DNA of 64,000 nucleotides from Polyangiaceae bacterium (GTDB lineage Bacteria; Myxococcota_A; Polyangia; Polyangiales; Polyangiaceae). Under the pieces are notes generated by a model, which saw only the letters and a list, made by a program, of their open reading frames with translations, was not told the origin of the DNA and did no database searches. Made by a program: the position numbers and the translations under genes. This document shows, piece after piece, positions 17,755-25,316 of this stretch. Numbering within the stretch: position 1 is the stretch's first letter; each line of letters starts with the position of its first letter. The stretch is from NCBI GenBank assembly GCA_947475525.1, contig CANJMI010000013.1, positions 1-64,000 of the forward strand. Reading direction: 5' to 3'.

Positions 17755-19191
17755 ATGCCACGCAACGTCACCGCTCAAATCGTATCCGCCGACTTCGATC
17801 CCAAGGGTCTGGAGGTCATCCGTCTCTCAGGTCGCGAGGCCATGAACACGCCGTACCTTTTTGATGTGGACGTGGCCGTCAAAGGGACGACCGGCCCAAC
17901 GATCGCCGACCTGCTCGGCCGCGCGATGGTGCTCGCCTTCACGGAAGGCGACTCGGCAGAACGCGTCATCGCAGGGATCGTAGCCGAGGCCGAAGAGTCG
18001 TATTCCTCCGAGACGGCGGTGCGGACGCTTCGACTCCACATCGTGCCTCGGCTCTTCCGCCTCACGCAGATCCGGCTCACGGAAAAGTACGCGGGGACTC
18101 TCTCAGAAATCATTGAGAAAAAGCTCAACGACTGCGATGTCCCGTTCGAAACCCTCTTCTCGACGACGTACGCGGACCCCGCCGGCACCTTCGTGGCGCA
18201 GCACTTCGAGACGGACCTCGACTTCTTGAACCGCCGCTGCGAGCACTACGGAATCGCCTACTATTTCCAAACCGGAAGCAATGGCGACTGCGTCTTCATC
18301 AGCGATGACAACCGGTTCCTCGATCGACGCGCGGACCTCGTCGTCCCCTTCCAGGCGCGTGGCGAACGCAAAGACGTCTACGCCCTTACGGCGCGGGGAC
18401 GCATGGCGCCCACGAAGTACCTCGTCAGCGACTACAACTACCAGGCGCCGAGCGTCGACCTCGTCGGCGAGACGGACCTCGCCACCGGAACCGGCGGCGG
18501 CGTGGTCGAGTACGGCGCGAACGTAAAGACGCAAGAGGACGCTTCGCTGCTGTCGCGCGTGCGCGCCGAAGAGCAGGCGGCCCAGCAGTTTGTCTTTCGC
18601 GGCGAGAGCGACCGGCCCGAACTTCAAGCCGGCCTTGTCTTCAAGCTCGAAGGCCACCCCACGCTCGGCGATCTCGAGCTCCTCGTCACCGAGGTGGAGC
18701 ACTCGGTGCAACAACCGGCTCTCCGAACCGGAGACGGCGGGCTCGCCTACTCGAATCACTTCAAGGCGATCCCCGCGAGCGTCGCGTTCCGCCCGGCGCG
18801 CGTGACGCCGGTTCCGCGCATCTCAGGCCTCATGAGCGGCATCGTGCTGTCACGGCCGGACGGCGCGGCCGACCGTCCGTGGCTCGACGAATTTGGGCGC
18901 TACCGCATCCAGTTGATGTGCGAACTCTTCGACTTGAGCGGACGTCAGCGCAACACGCGCTCCATGCGGATGCTGCAAGCGTCGGCGGGGGCGGGCTATG
19001 GCATTCACTTCCCGCTTCGGCCCGGCACCGAAGTCATGCTGGCCTACGTCAACGGCGATCCCGATCGCCCCCTTATCGTCGGCGCCGTGCCGAACCAGGT
19101 AACCCCCTCGCCCGTCACCGACACCGAGCCTCTCTACAACCGCATCTCCACGTCGTCCGGGATCTTCCTCGAAATGGAAGACTCAGACTGA
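17755..19191 (+). CDS. vgrG: Short VgrG spike protein (no beta-helix)
   Basis: 478 residues. ATG at 17755 follows the methyltransferase stop by 2 nt. Gp27-like part: TPYLFDVDVAV, LRLHIVPRLFRLTQ, and the signature DLDFLNRRCEHYGIAYYFQ (about residues 155-173). Gp5-like OB fold: DEFGRYRIQLM, GYGIHFPLRPGTEVMLAYV, NGDPDRPLIVGAVPN. The protein stops soon after STSSGIFLEMED, where most VgrGs continue into a long beta-helix. It would form the T6SS spike base, exporting the proteins encoded in the same operon; the missing shaft may be supplied by the divergent 1061-residue protein. It is convergent with the beta-helix lipoprotein gene. Confidence 0.95.
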   Translation: MPRNVTAQIVSADFDPKGLEVIRLSGREAMNTPYLFDVDVAVKGTTGPTIADLLGRAMVLAFTEGDSAERVIAGIVAEAEESYSSETAVRTLRLHIVPRLFRLTQIRLTEKYAGTLSEIIEKKLNDCDVPFETLFSTTYADPAGTFVAQHFETDLDFLNRRCEHYGIAYYFQTGSNGDCVFISDDNRFLDRRADLVVPFQARGERKDVYALTARGRMAPTKYLVSDYNYQAPSVDLVGETDLATGTGGGVVEYGANVKTQEDASLLSRVRAEEQAAQQFVFRGESDRPELQAGLVFKLEGHPTLGDLELLVTEVEHSVQQPALRTGDGGLAYSNHFKAIPASVAFRPARVTPVPRISGLMSGIVLSRPDGAADRPWLDEFGRYRIQLMCELFDLSGRQRNTRSMRMLQASAGAGYGIHFPLRPGTEVMLAYVNGDPDRPLIVGAVPNQVTPSPVTDTEPLYNRISTSSGIFLEMEDSD

Positions 19192-19215
19192 GACGGCCCT
19201 CACCGGTGCGAGCGC

Positions 19216-20814
19216 CTACGGCTCCAAGGCGCCTACGGACGGGGCGCTCGGGCGCGTCTTGCCGGCGTAGTCTTTCTTGGGGGCGAGCGGATCGGCGGCG
19301 CCTGCGCCAATGAGGGCGCTGCCGATCTTCGGAGTGAGGTTGGCCTTGGGGGTGGGGAACGAGCCTGCCGCGGTCAGCTTCGGATCGCTCGTGAGCGTAG
19401 GGCCGGCGCTCGCGTAACCCGTGATGCTGTTTTTTCCCGAGCCGCACTCGGGCAGCGGGTTTCCGCCGTTGTAAAAGGCGTTGTGGTTCATCTGCAGCTC
19501 GATGACGCCGTTGCCGTCGTCGCTCGCATCGAGTGCGCACGTCGCGTCCCCCGCCGCGGCGCCGAAGAAGTTGTTCACGACCTTGCAATTCTTGTTGGTG
19601 AGCGCTTCGCCAACGCGCTTCGCCTGGCCCCACTCTTCGTAGATGCCGTCTTCGAGCACGCTCGGGTACATCCGCATGAAATCGTGGGATTGCACGATGC
19701 TGTACCCGGGCGTAAACCAGATCGAGTTGTTGATCGCTGTACACCCCCAGCACCCGTAAAACGTCACGCCGCCATCGGCCGCGTTGATGATGACGTTGTT
19801 CCGAGCGACAACTCCGTAGGCCTCGCTCGGGAAGTCGGTCGGCCACATGAAGTTGTTGTTCGTCCCCTCCCCGCCCAAGATGATCGCGCGGTGGAAGACG
19901 CGGTCGAACGAGTTGCCCTCGATGAGGATGTCGTACGACCCGCCCTTGGCCTCGGTGCCTTGGCCCTCGCCGACCATGTCGTAGAACCGGTTCTTGCAAA
20001 TCGCGGCGTGGTGAACGCCTACGTTGTCGATGCCGTGGCGCGCCGTGCGGCTGATGGTGTTTCCGACGTACCAGACCCACTCGGTCTGGTTCGACTTCGC
20101 GCCGTCGCAGCAGCCGCTCTCGTAGTGGTCCGGGTTCTGGTCACCGTCAGGGCCGCGGTTCATGTTCCGGAGCACATTGTTGCGGACAATGAAGTGGTGA
20201 CTCGGGTTCCACACGCCATAATACTTCGGATCCTCCGGGTGCACAGTGCGGCCGCTAATGTGCACACCGGAGTCGCCGTAGAAGCCGGACTCGGGGCCGA
20301 TGGTGAGGCCTTCCACAGCGATGTAGCTCGAGTGAACGAAGCCAAGCGCCTGGCCGTTACCGTCCGTGCAGGCGATCTGGACGGCGCCTTCGCCCTTGAT
20401 CCAGAGCGGTGCGGCCTTGGTGCGGAGGTGGTCTTCGACGTAGAGGCATTGGCCGGCGTACGTGCCCGGCGCGAGCCTGATGCGCGTAGGCTTCATGACG
20501 TCGGAATTCGCGATGGCCGCACGTAGGCCGTCCATTCCACCGGCCTCGGTGAGGGGCACGTCGATCCATTGAAGGGCGGGTTCGTCGACAAAGAGGGCGT
20601 CGTCGCACGAAATCTTTCCGACCTCGGGTGGAAAGGCGACCTTACCGTCCGACGGGTCGCCCGTCTCGCTCTCTCCGCTCCCGCCTGCCGTCGTCGTGCT
20701 GCTCGAGGTACTCTCGGCACCCGGCTTTTTGGTGCCCACGTTCGAGGAACCGCGGCAGGCGGAGAGCAGACACGAGAGCGTCAAGAGACCGAGCGCCACG
20801 ACGGGTTTCAACAT
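19216..20814 (-). CDS. Right-handed parallel beta-helix lipoprotein
   Basis: 532 residues. Signal peptide with lipobox LSAC, then a Ser/Thr/Gly linker (about residues 23-55) and a long repeat region of polysaccharide-lyase/pectate-lyase type: RIRLAPGTYAG, then coils such as HFIVRNNVLRNMNRG, VWYVGNTISRTARHGIDN, YDILIEGNSFDRVFHRAI and GVVARNNVIINAADGGV. The Asn ladder is typical of carbohydrate-acting or surface beta-helices. No catalytic residues can be assigned confidently. Stands alone, convergent with vgrG. Probably a surface or periplasmic carbohydrate-binding or lyase-like protein. Confidence 0.85.
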   Translation of the reverse strand: MLKPVVALGLLTLSCLLSACRGSSNVGTKKPGAESTSSSTTTAGGSGESETGDPSDGKVAFPPEVGKISCDDALFVDEPALQWIDVPLTEAGGMDGLRAAIANSDVMKPTRIRLAPGTYAGQCLYVEDHLRTKAAPLWIKGEGAVQIACTDGNGQALGFVHSSYIAVEGLTIGPESGFYGDSGVHISGRTVHPEDPKYYGVWNPSHHFIVRNNVLRNMNRGPDGDQNPDHYESGCCDGAKSNQTEWVWYVGNTISRTARHGIDNVGVHHAAICKNRFYDMVGEGQGTEAKGGSYDILIEGNSFDRVFHRAIILGGEGTNNNFMWPTDFPSEAYGVVARNNVIINAADGGVTFYGCWGCTAINNSIWFTPGYSIVQSHDFMRMYPSVLEDGIYEEWGQAKRVGEALTNKNCKVVNNFFGAAAGDATCALDASDDGNGVIELQMNHNAFYNGGNPLPECGSGKNSITGYASAGPTLTSDPKLTAAGSFPTPKANLTPKIGSALIGAGAADPLAPKKDYAGKTRPSAPSVGALEP

Positions 20815-20845
20815 GCGGGGGTGTCTTTCTCGATCCAGTGCCTAA

Positions 20846-20868
20846 GTGGGTAAAGAACGAATACCCAC
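20846..20868. promoter_or_regulatory. Inverted repeat upstream of beta-helix gene
   Basis: GTGGGTA, 9 nt, TACCCAC: a perfect 7-base inverted repeat 32 nt ahead of the lipoprotein start at 20814. It could be an operator or a leader hairpin. No promoter boxes can be assigned with confidence. Confidence 0.3.
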
Positions 20869-21053
20869 GTGCAAAAACCGAATGGATTGGGCCATGACTT
20901 TACCCTCGCGTCTATCTTCCCGATGTCCTGCCGCGTCCCTTCGGCGGTCGGCTGCGAATCATCCCCGCTCCTCAAGTTAAACCGGGCAACGAGCCTCACG
21001 CCATCGAGACCATCATCCGCCGCTCGGCAGAGAGATATCGACGAAAAGCTGCC

Positions 21054-21245
21054 TCACGCGACGTTGGCACAGAGGGGAACGCCACGCGTGAGCTCGGATT
21101 CGAAGCGCTCACGCCACCGGTACAACAAACTAAAACTAACCCCTAATTCCTTGGATTTCTCGGCGATTGTCTTTGAGCCGCGAGCCATCAGACGGCGAAC
21201 AGCGTCCATCTTGAACGAATCAGAACGCGACTTTCGATGTTGCAT
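21054..21245 (-). mobile_element. IS3-type transposase orfA remnant
   Basis: 63-residue ORF matching the helix-turn-helix start of IS3/IS911-family OrfA: SDSFKMDAVRRLMARGSKT, IAEKSKELGVSFSLLYRW. The ATG at 21245 has GGAGAG 7 nt upstream, as in a working orfA. It ends early (SELTRGVPLCANVA) where the leucine zipper should begin, and no orfB follows. A TGGTGGACACCCC stretch upstream (around 21285-21300) could be the old left end. The element is dead but marks past insertion and deletion here. Confidence 0.7.
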
Positions 21246-21402
21246 TGGTGAACTCTCCGAAAACATAGTCCCTTGCGGGGTGTCCACCAAAGCGGGGCAA
21301 GCTCAGAGGCGACCCGCATCGCGATCTCGGATCGCCACGCGCTCGTGTGCCTCAGCCGTTGCAAGCCCCCGTTGTTCCCAGGGAAGGAGTACGGCGACGC
21401 AC

Positions 21403-21520
21403 ATGCAGGACAAGGTCATCATCATCACCGGTGCCTCCGCAGGCATCGGCCAGCAGCTCGCAGAGGTCCTCAACGCGCGCGCGGCGTGGTGCTGGCAGCG
21501 CGCCGCGCGACGCTCCGTCC
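21403..21520 (+). pseudogene. Short-chain dehydrogenase N-terminal fragment, frameshifted
   Basis: From ATG 21403 the frame gives MQDKVIIITGASAGIGQQLA, a perfect SDR nucleotide-binding start (TGxxxGIG). After about 27 residues the expected VVLAARR strand appears in another frame, so a frameshift has occurred. The similarity stops near 21520, where the small lipoprotein gene ends on the other strand. A GGAAGGAG lies upstream. It is a broken gene. Confidence 0.6.
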
Positions 21521-21521
21521 G

Positions 21522-22001
21522 TTACTCGCTGATGGCCCCGAGAACTTTGATGGCGGACCTCGCATCGTCGGCTTTTTTCAAGGTAAAAGCTGAGAGGTGC
21601 TTATCTTTCATGCCTCCAACACTCGCGTATTCGAGAGACAACTGCGCAGCCTGGGGCTTGATGCTGTCGCCCAGGGTGCTCCCGAGCCTCGGGACGTTCG
21701 AGACATTCGAGAACTCTGCGACGAGCAGGATGAGGCTGCTGTCCGTGAATTTGTATTCGGTGTAGCTGACGAGTTCCGCAGCGTCGGCCGCAAGAAGACT
21801 CTTCGCGAAAGGTGTTTTGTCTTTTGCGGTGAAAGCGATCCCCGCTTTGGTGAGTGCCGCATCGACCGATTTACCGGCAACTGCGCCGGTGGCTGTAGCC
21901 GTGCTCGCCGAGGAAGCACCTCCGGCGGCTGGAGTGCTCTTGCCGTCGCAGGCGGTCAGGGTCAAAAGAAGCGCGATTGCCGCGTGTTGAAAAGCTGCCA
22001 T
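21522..22001 (-). CDS. Small lipoprotein of unknown function
   Basis: 159 residues from ATG 22001, which has GAGG 6 nt upstream. Signal peptide with lipobox LTAC, then a Gly/Ala/Ser/Thr linker (about residues 25-45) and a roughly 110-residue domain with AELVSYTEYKFTDSSLILLV and LGDSIKPQAAQLSLEYASVGG. I recognise no family. It sits between an SDR scrap and a geneless stretch, has no operon partner, and may be a recent arrival or a survivor of the deletions around it. Confidence 0.6.
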   Translation of the reverse strand: MAAFQHAAIALLLTLTACDGKSTPAAGGASSASTATATGAVAGKSVDAALTKAGIAFTAKDKTPFAKSLLAADAAELVSYTEYKFTDSSLILLVAEFSNVSNVPRLGSTLGDSIKPQAAQLSLEYASVGGMKDKHLSAFTLKKADDARSAIKVLGAISE

Positions 22002-22013
22002 GGAAAACCTCAC

Positions 22014-22562
22014 ATCGGTCGATGACGGCTAAACGGCCGTCGCGCGTATCGTGAAGGCAACGCCCGTTTTTCGTGCGGTCCCCCGAACACATCCTGCGCG
22101 TACACCCTTTGAGAGCGTAGGTAAACCAAGCACCCATGAGCGGGCGGTACGCAGTCCGACGATGCGAGACCCAGGGGAGCAGCGGGTTGCTCGAAACGGT
22201 CGAAAACGTTCGGCGCACATCACAAACTTACAAACAAAAAACTAACAAACACACGTGGCCGCGATCACGGCGCACGTTGGCCATGGTCACCGTGACGCGC
22301 CACGGCCGTGCAACACATTTGCAATGGAAAACCGTTGTGATGTCGACGACGGCGGGACGCCGAAACGCGACCGAAAACGAGTTGATCGAACGACTCCGCG
22401 AGATCATTCCAGAGCAGGTGCGCACGACGATTCTCGCCGACCGCAGCCCCCAGTGTCAGCGTAGTTGTCGCATCGCCCGCATAGAGCTGACGGGTCACCG
22501 TTCACGACGCGAACGGGCGCGGTTTGGTTGACCACTGGCGGACGAGGACCCACTGACCCTAG
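22014..22562. other. Geneless stretch
   Basis: About 590 nt between the small lipoprotein and the BlaI-type gene. I see no ORF with domain likeness, no tRNA and no clear repeat. There is an A/C-rich low-complexity patch around 22225-22255. Like the region just before it, it looks like decayed sequence. Confidence 0.5.
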
Positions 22563-22597
22563 GACCGATTGACGGTCGGTTTTTGCTCCGATAGCTT
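22563..22597 (+). promoter_or_regulatory. Promoter and overlapping palindromic operator of the blaI-like gene
   Basis: TTGACG at 22569-22574, a 17-nt spacer, TAGCTT at 22592-22597: a good sigma70-type promoter. A perfect inverted repeat, GACCG-ATTGA-CGGTC (22563-22577), covers the -35 box, as expected for an autoregulatory repressor site. Transcription would begin at about 22604, next to the GTG at 22606, so the mRNA may be nearly leaderless. Confidence 0.55.
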
Positions 22598-22605
22598 GAT
22601 GCGCT

Positions 22606-23016
22606 GTGACTTCTGGCCCAATCCGCCCTCCGCTTCTCGGTGAGCTCGAGACCGCCGTGATGACTCATCTTTGGGTCGGCGGCGAAGGCGACGCCAAGGC
22701 CGTCCACGTGGCGCTCGGGAAGCGCAGGGGCATCACGCTAAACACGATTCAGTCCACGCTTAAGCGGCTCTTCGAGAAGGGCCTCCTCGAGCGGGACAAG
22801 ATCAGTCACGCCCACGTTTATTGCCCGCGCGTGACGCGTGAGGAGTTCCACCGGGGCCTGCTTGGCGAGTTGGTCAGCGGCCTGATGCACGGGCAGGCCG
22901 ATGCGGTCGTCTCCGCCTTCGTCGACCTCGCCGAGCGCGCAGGCCCCGAGCACCTCGCCCGGCTCGAAGCCCTCGTAGCGGAGCGTCGTCGCAAGCACGA
23001 ACGGACCCCACAATGA
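22606..23016 (+). CDS. BlaI/MecI/CopY-family transcriptional repressor
   Basis: 136 residues. Winged helix typical of the family: LGELETAVMTHLW (helix 1), DAKAVHVALGK, ITLNTIQSTLKRLFEKGLLER (recognition helix and wing, residues about 44-66), then the C-terminal dimerisation helices with FHRGLLGELVSGLMHG. In known systems the partner M56 protease cleaves the repressor on signal and frees the promoter. The stop overlaps the M56 gene by 4 nt, and a metal efflux operon follows, so it very likely represses this whole unit. Confidence 0.92.
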   Translation: MTSGPIRPPLLGELETAVMTHLWVGGEGDAKAVHVALGKRRGITLNTIQSTLKRLFEKGLLERDKISHAHVYCPRVTREEFHRGLLGELVSGLMHGQADAVVSAFVDLAERAGPEHLARLEALVAERRRKHERTPQ

Positions 23017-24020
23017 CGCCCGTCTTGCAAAGTGCGCAGCTCTTCTTGCTCGCGGGGCTCGCGTTCGTTGCGATAGGTTCGCTCGCCTCGGCCGTGCTCA
23101 TGCGCGCGCTAGGTGGCCATCTCGCTCGATGGGAACCGCGCGCCCGACACCGTGGCCTCGTCCTGTTCGCGGGACTCCCGGCGCTCATCGCGGGAGTGCT
23201 GATGCTTTCCGCGAGTCTTCCTGCAATCGTCTCGCTCGTCGTCCCGGGCTTCGACCACTGCACCGTCCACGACGATGCGCACGCGCACGCCCACGCCCAT
23301 CTCTGCTTCGTGCACCTGCCGAAGATGGGAGTGAACACGGCTGTCGCGCTCCTGCTCGTTTTTTTGATTAGCTATTCGATGCTGCGCATCGCCTTAGCGT
23401 CGTTGCGTATCGTGCGTACCCTACAAGTTCTCGATGTGCTCGCGGCTACCGGGGAGCGGCGGCGTGACCTCGGGGTCACAATCGTAGAGTCGGCTCGACC
23501 GCTCTGCCTGGCAGCAGGTCTTCTCCGTCCTCGCATTCTCCTGTCGCGTGGGTTCGCCGAGTCGCTGACGGCGGATGAACGCGTAGTCGTTCTTGCCCAT
23601 GAGCGAGCCCACGTGGAGCGGCGTGACGCACTCGTCGCGAGCATGGTGCGAGCGCTCGCATCGCTGCATCTTCCTTCGGCGGCGAGGTGGCTCGTGCGTG
23701 AACTCGAAGTGGCTGCCGAACAGGCCTGCGATGAAGCGGCGGGTCGGGTCGTTGGAGACCGTCTCGCCGTTGCTTCCGCCATTTTGGCCGTCGAACGCGC
23801 TGTGCAGGATGCCTCCGCGCAACAATTCGCCGAGGTCGCCGTTGCTTTCGGACAGCGAGCGATCGAGCGCCGTGTGGAGTCTCTGCTGAGCGAACCCGGG
23901 TCTGTCCGCTCGCTGCGGACGCCGCTCGCTTGGTTCGGCGCCGCAGCGATCGGGGTGCTGGCGACAACTACGGAACTGCACCACCTGACCGAATCTCTGC
24001 TGTCTTTCATCACGTATTGA
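23013..24020 (+). CDS. M56-family (BlaR1-like) membrane metalloprotease with His-rich sensor loop
   Basis: 335 residues. Membrane segments at about 7-28, 48-76, 105-130 and 307-323. The zinc-protease motif HERAH is at 196-200 and the third ligand is probably E236 in the following helix (EVAAEQACDEAA). It lacks the penicillin-binding sensor domain of BlaR1. Instead the loop between segments 2 and 3 (82-101) holds seven His and two Cys (HCTVHDDAHAHAHAHLC), facing the periplasm if the topology is standard. Such a loop could bind metal ions and trigger cleavage of the repressor encoded just upstream. Metal sensing is inference from this loop and the efflux genes. Confidence 0.88.
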   Translation: MTPVLQSAQLFLLAGLAFVAIGSLASAVLMRALGGHLARWEPRARHRGLVLFAGLPALIAGVLMLSASLPAIVSLVVPGFDHCTVHDDAHAHAHAHLCFVHLPKMGVNTAVALLLVFLISYSMLRIALASLRIVRTLQVLDVLAATGERRRDLGVTIVESARPLCLAAGLLRPRILLSRGFAESLTADERVVVLAHERAHVERRDALVASMVRALASLHLPSAARWLVRELEVAAEQACDEAAGRVVGDRLAVASAILAVERAVQDASAQQFAEVAVAFGQRAIERRVESLLSEPGSVRSLRTPLAWFGAAAIGVLATTTELHHLTESLLSFITY

Positions 24021-24026
24021 GGAGCC

Positions 24027-25316
24027 ATGGCAGCCAACCACTCACCGCGTTTTCGTTTGCTTAAAAGACCGACCGGCGCTCGGTTTTTGGCGTGCTTTGT
24101 TCTCGTGGTCGCCGCGGCGAACACGGCTGAAGCGCAGGAAGCCGAAAAACAAACCCCTGCGCTAACGGAGAACGAGGTCGTGGCGCGTGCCCTTCGGCGA
24201 GCTCCACTCACCGAACTGCTCGAGGGCGCGGCCGTTGCGGAAGAAGGTCGCGGTCGCGCCGCGAGCGCGTATCCGAATCCAGAGTTCAGCTACCTGCGCG
24301 AGCAGACGTTCGGCGCGTTCGGAACCAGGGAGGACTACGTCGCGGTCTCACAGACGATCGACCTCGGCAATCGTCGCGGTCTGCGCGAAGAGGCAGGGCA
24401 TGCGCGGGCGCGCTCAGCACGTCGAGAAGGTGACGCGGCGCGCATGGTGGTTGCGGTGGATGCACGCCAGCGCTTCTACGAAGTTCTCTATCGCCAGGCG
24501 CGGGTGCCGGCCCTCGAAGGCTGGACCGCGCGCATCGATCGGGCCCTTACGATTGTCACCCGCCGTGAGCAGCGAGGGGACGCCGCCACGTACGATCGGA
24601 GGCGCCTCGAACGCGAGCGAGCCGTGGCCACGGGGCGCCTCGCCACGGAGCGAGCGGCGCTGGAGGGCGCGCAGGCACGCCTTCGAGCGATCCTGGGTGA
24701 AGCCGCGCAAGTTCCCAGCCTAACGGGAACCCTCCTGCCCGAAGCCGAGCCCGCGGCCCTGCCGACCTTACGTGCATCGAGCGCCTCGCGCCCGGATCTC
24801 CTCGCGCTTGAGCTACGCATCGAGGCGGGCTCGCTCGATCGCACGGCGGCTTCGCGCTGGTGGCTGCCCGACCTTCGCCTTGAAGGAGGCTGGAAAGGAG
24901 TCGACCTTGGTCGCCAGGGGCGCACGGATGGTTTTCTACTCGGCGCCGCGCTGTCGATTCCGTTGTGGGACAGATCCTCCGGACTCGCACGTGTGGCTGA
25001 AGGAGAAGAACGGGTGGCGCAAGGCCGTCGCGCGCTGCTCGAGTCCGAACTCGCGGGCGAGCTCGGCGGAGCGCGGGCCGAAGCGGTCCGGCTTCGTCGT
25101 GCAGCGGCGGAGTTCCGCGAGCAGACAACCTCGGCATCCGGTGACCTCGTGCGCATCGCTTCCGCCGGCTACGAGGGCGGTGAGCTGGGGCTCGTGGAGT
25201 TGCTCGACGCGTACCGCGGCGCCGCCGACGACGCGGTGACGACGCTCGACATGGAGCACTCCGCACGCCGTGCGCGCATCGAGCTCGATCGACTGATAGG
25301 AGCGGGCCCCCGATGA
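24027..25316 (+). CDS. TolC-family outer-membrane efflux protein (CzcC-like)
   Basis: 429 residues with a signal peptide ending near AEAQ. Outer-membrane channel of a tripartite metal pump. Two OEP repeats are visible: NPEFSYLREQTFGAFG with QTIDLGNRRGLREEAG in the first, WWLPDLRLEGGWKGVD and LGAALSIPLWDRSSGL in the second, followed by GYEGGELGLVELLDAYR, the typical end of the second helical hairpin. It starts 6 nt after the M56 gene and overlaps the adaptor gene by 4 nt. Order and likeness make this the C component of a CzcCBA-type system. Confidence 0.9.
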   Translation: MAANHSPRFRLLKRPTGARFLACFVLVVAAANTAEAQEAEKQTPALTENEVVARALRRAPLTELLEGAAVAEEGRGRAASAYPNPEFSYLREQTFGAFGTREDYVAVSQTIDLGNRRGLREEAGHARARSARREGDAARMVVAVDARQRFYEVLYRQARVPALEGWTARIDRALTIVTRREQRGDAATYDRRRLERERAVATGRLATERAALEGAQARLRAILGEAAQVPSLTGTLLPEAEPAALPTLRASSASRPDLLALELRIEAGSLDRTAASRWWLPDLRLEGGWKGVDLGRQGRTDGFLLGAALSIPLWDRSSGLARVAEGEERVAQGRRALLESELAGELGGARAEAVRLRRAAAEFREQTTSASGDLVRIASAGYEGGELGLVELLDAYRGAADDAVTTLDMEHSARRARIELDRLIGAGPR

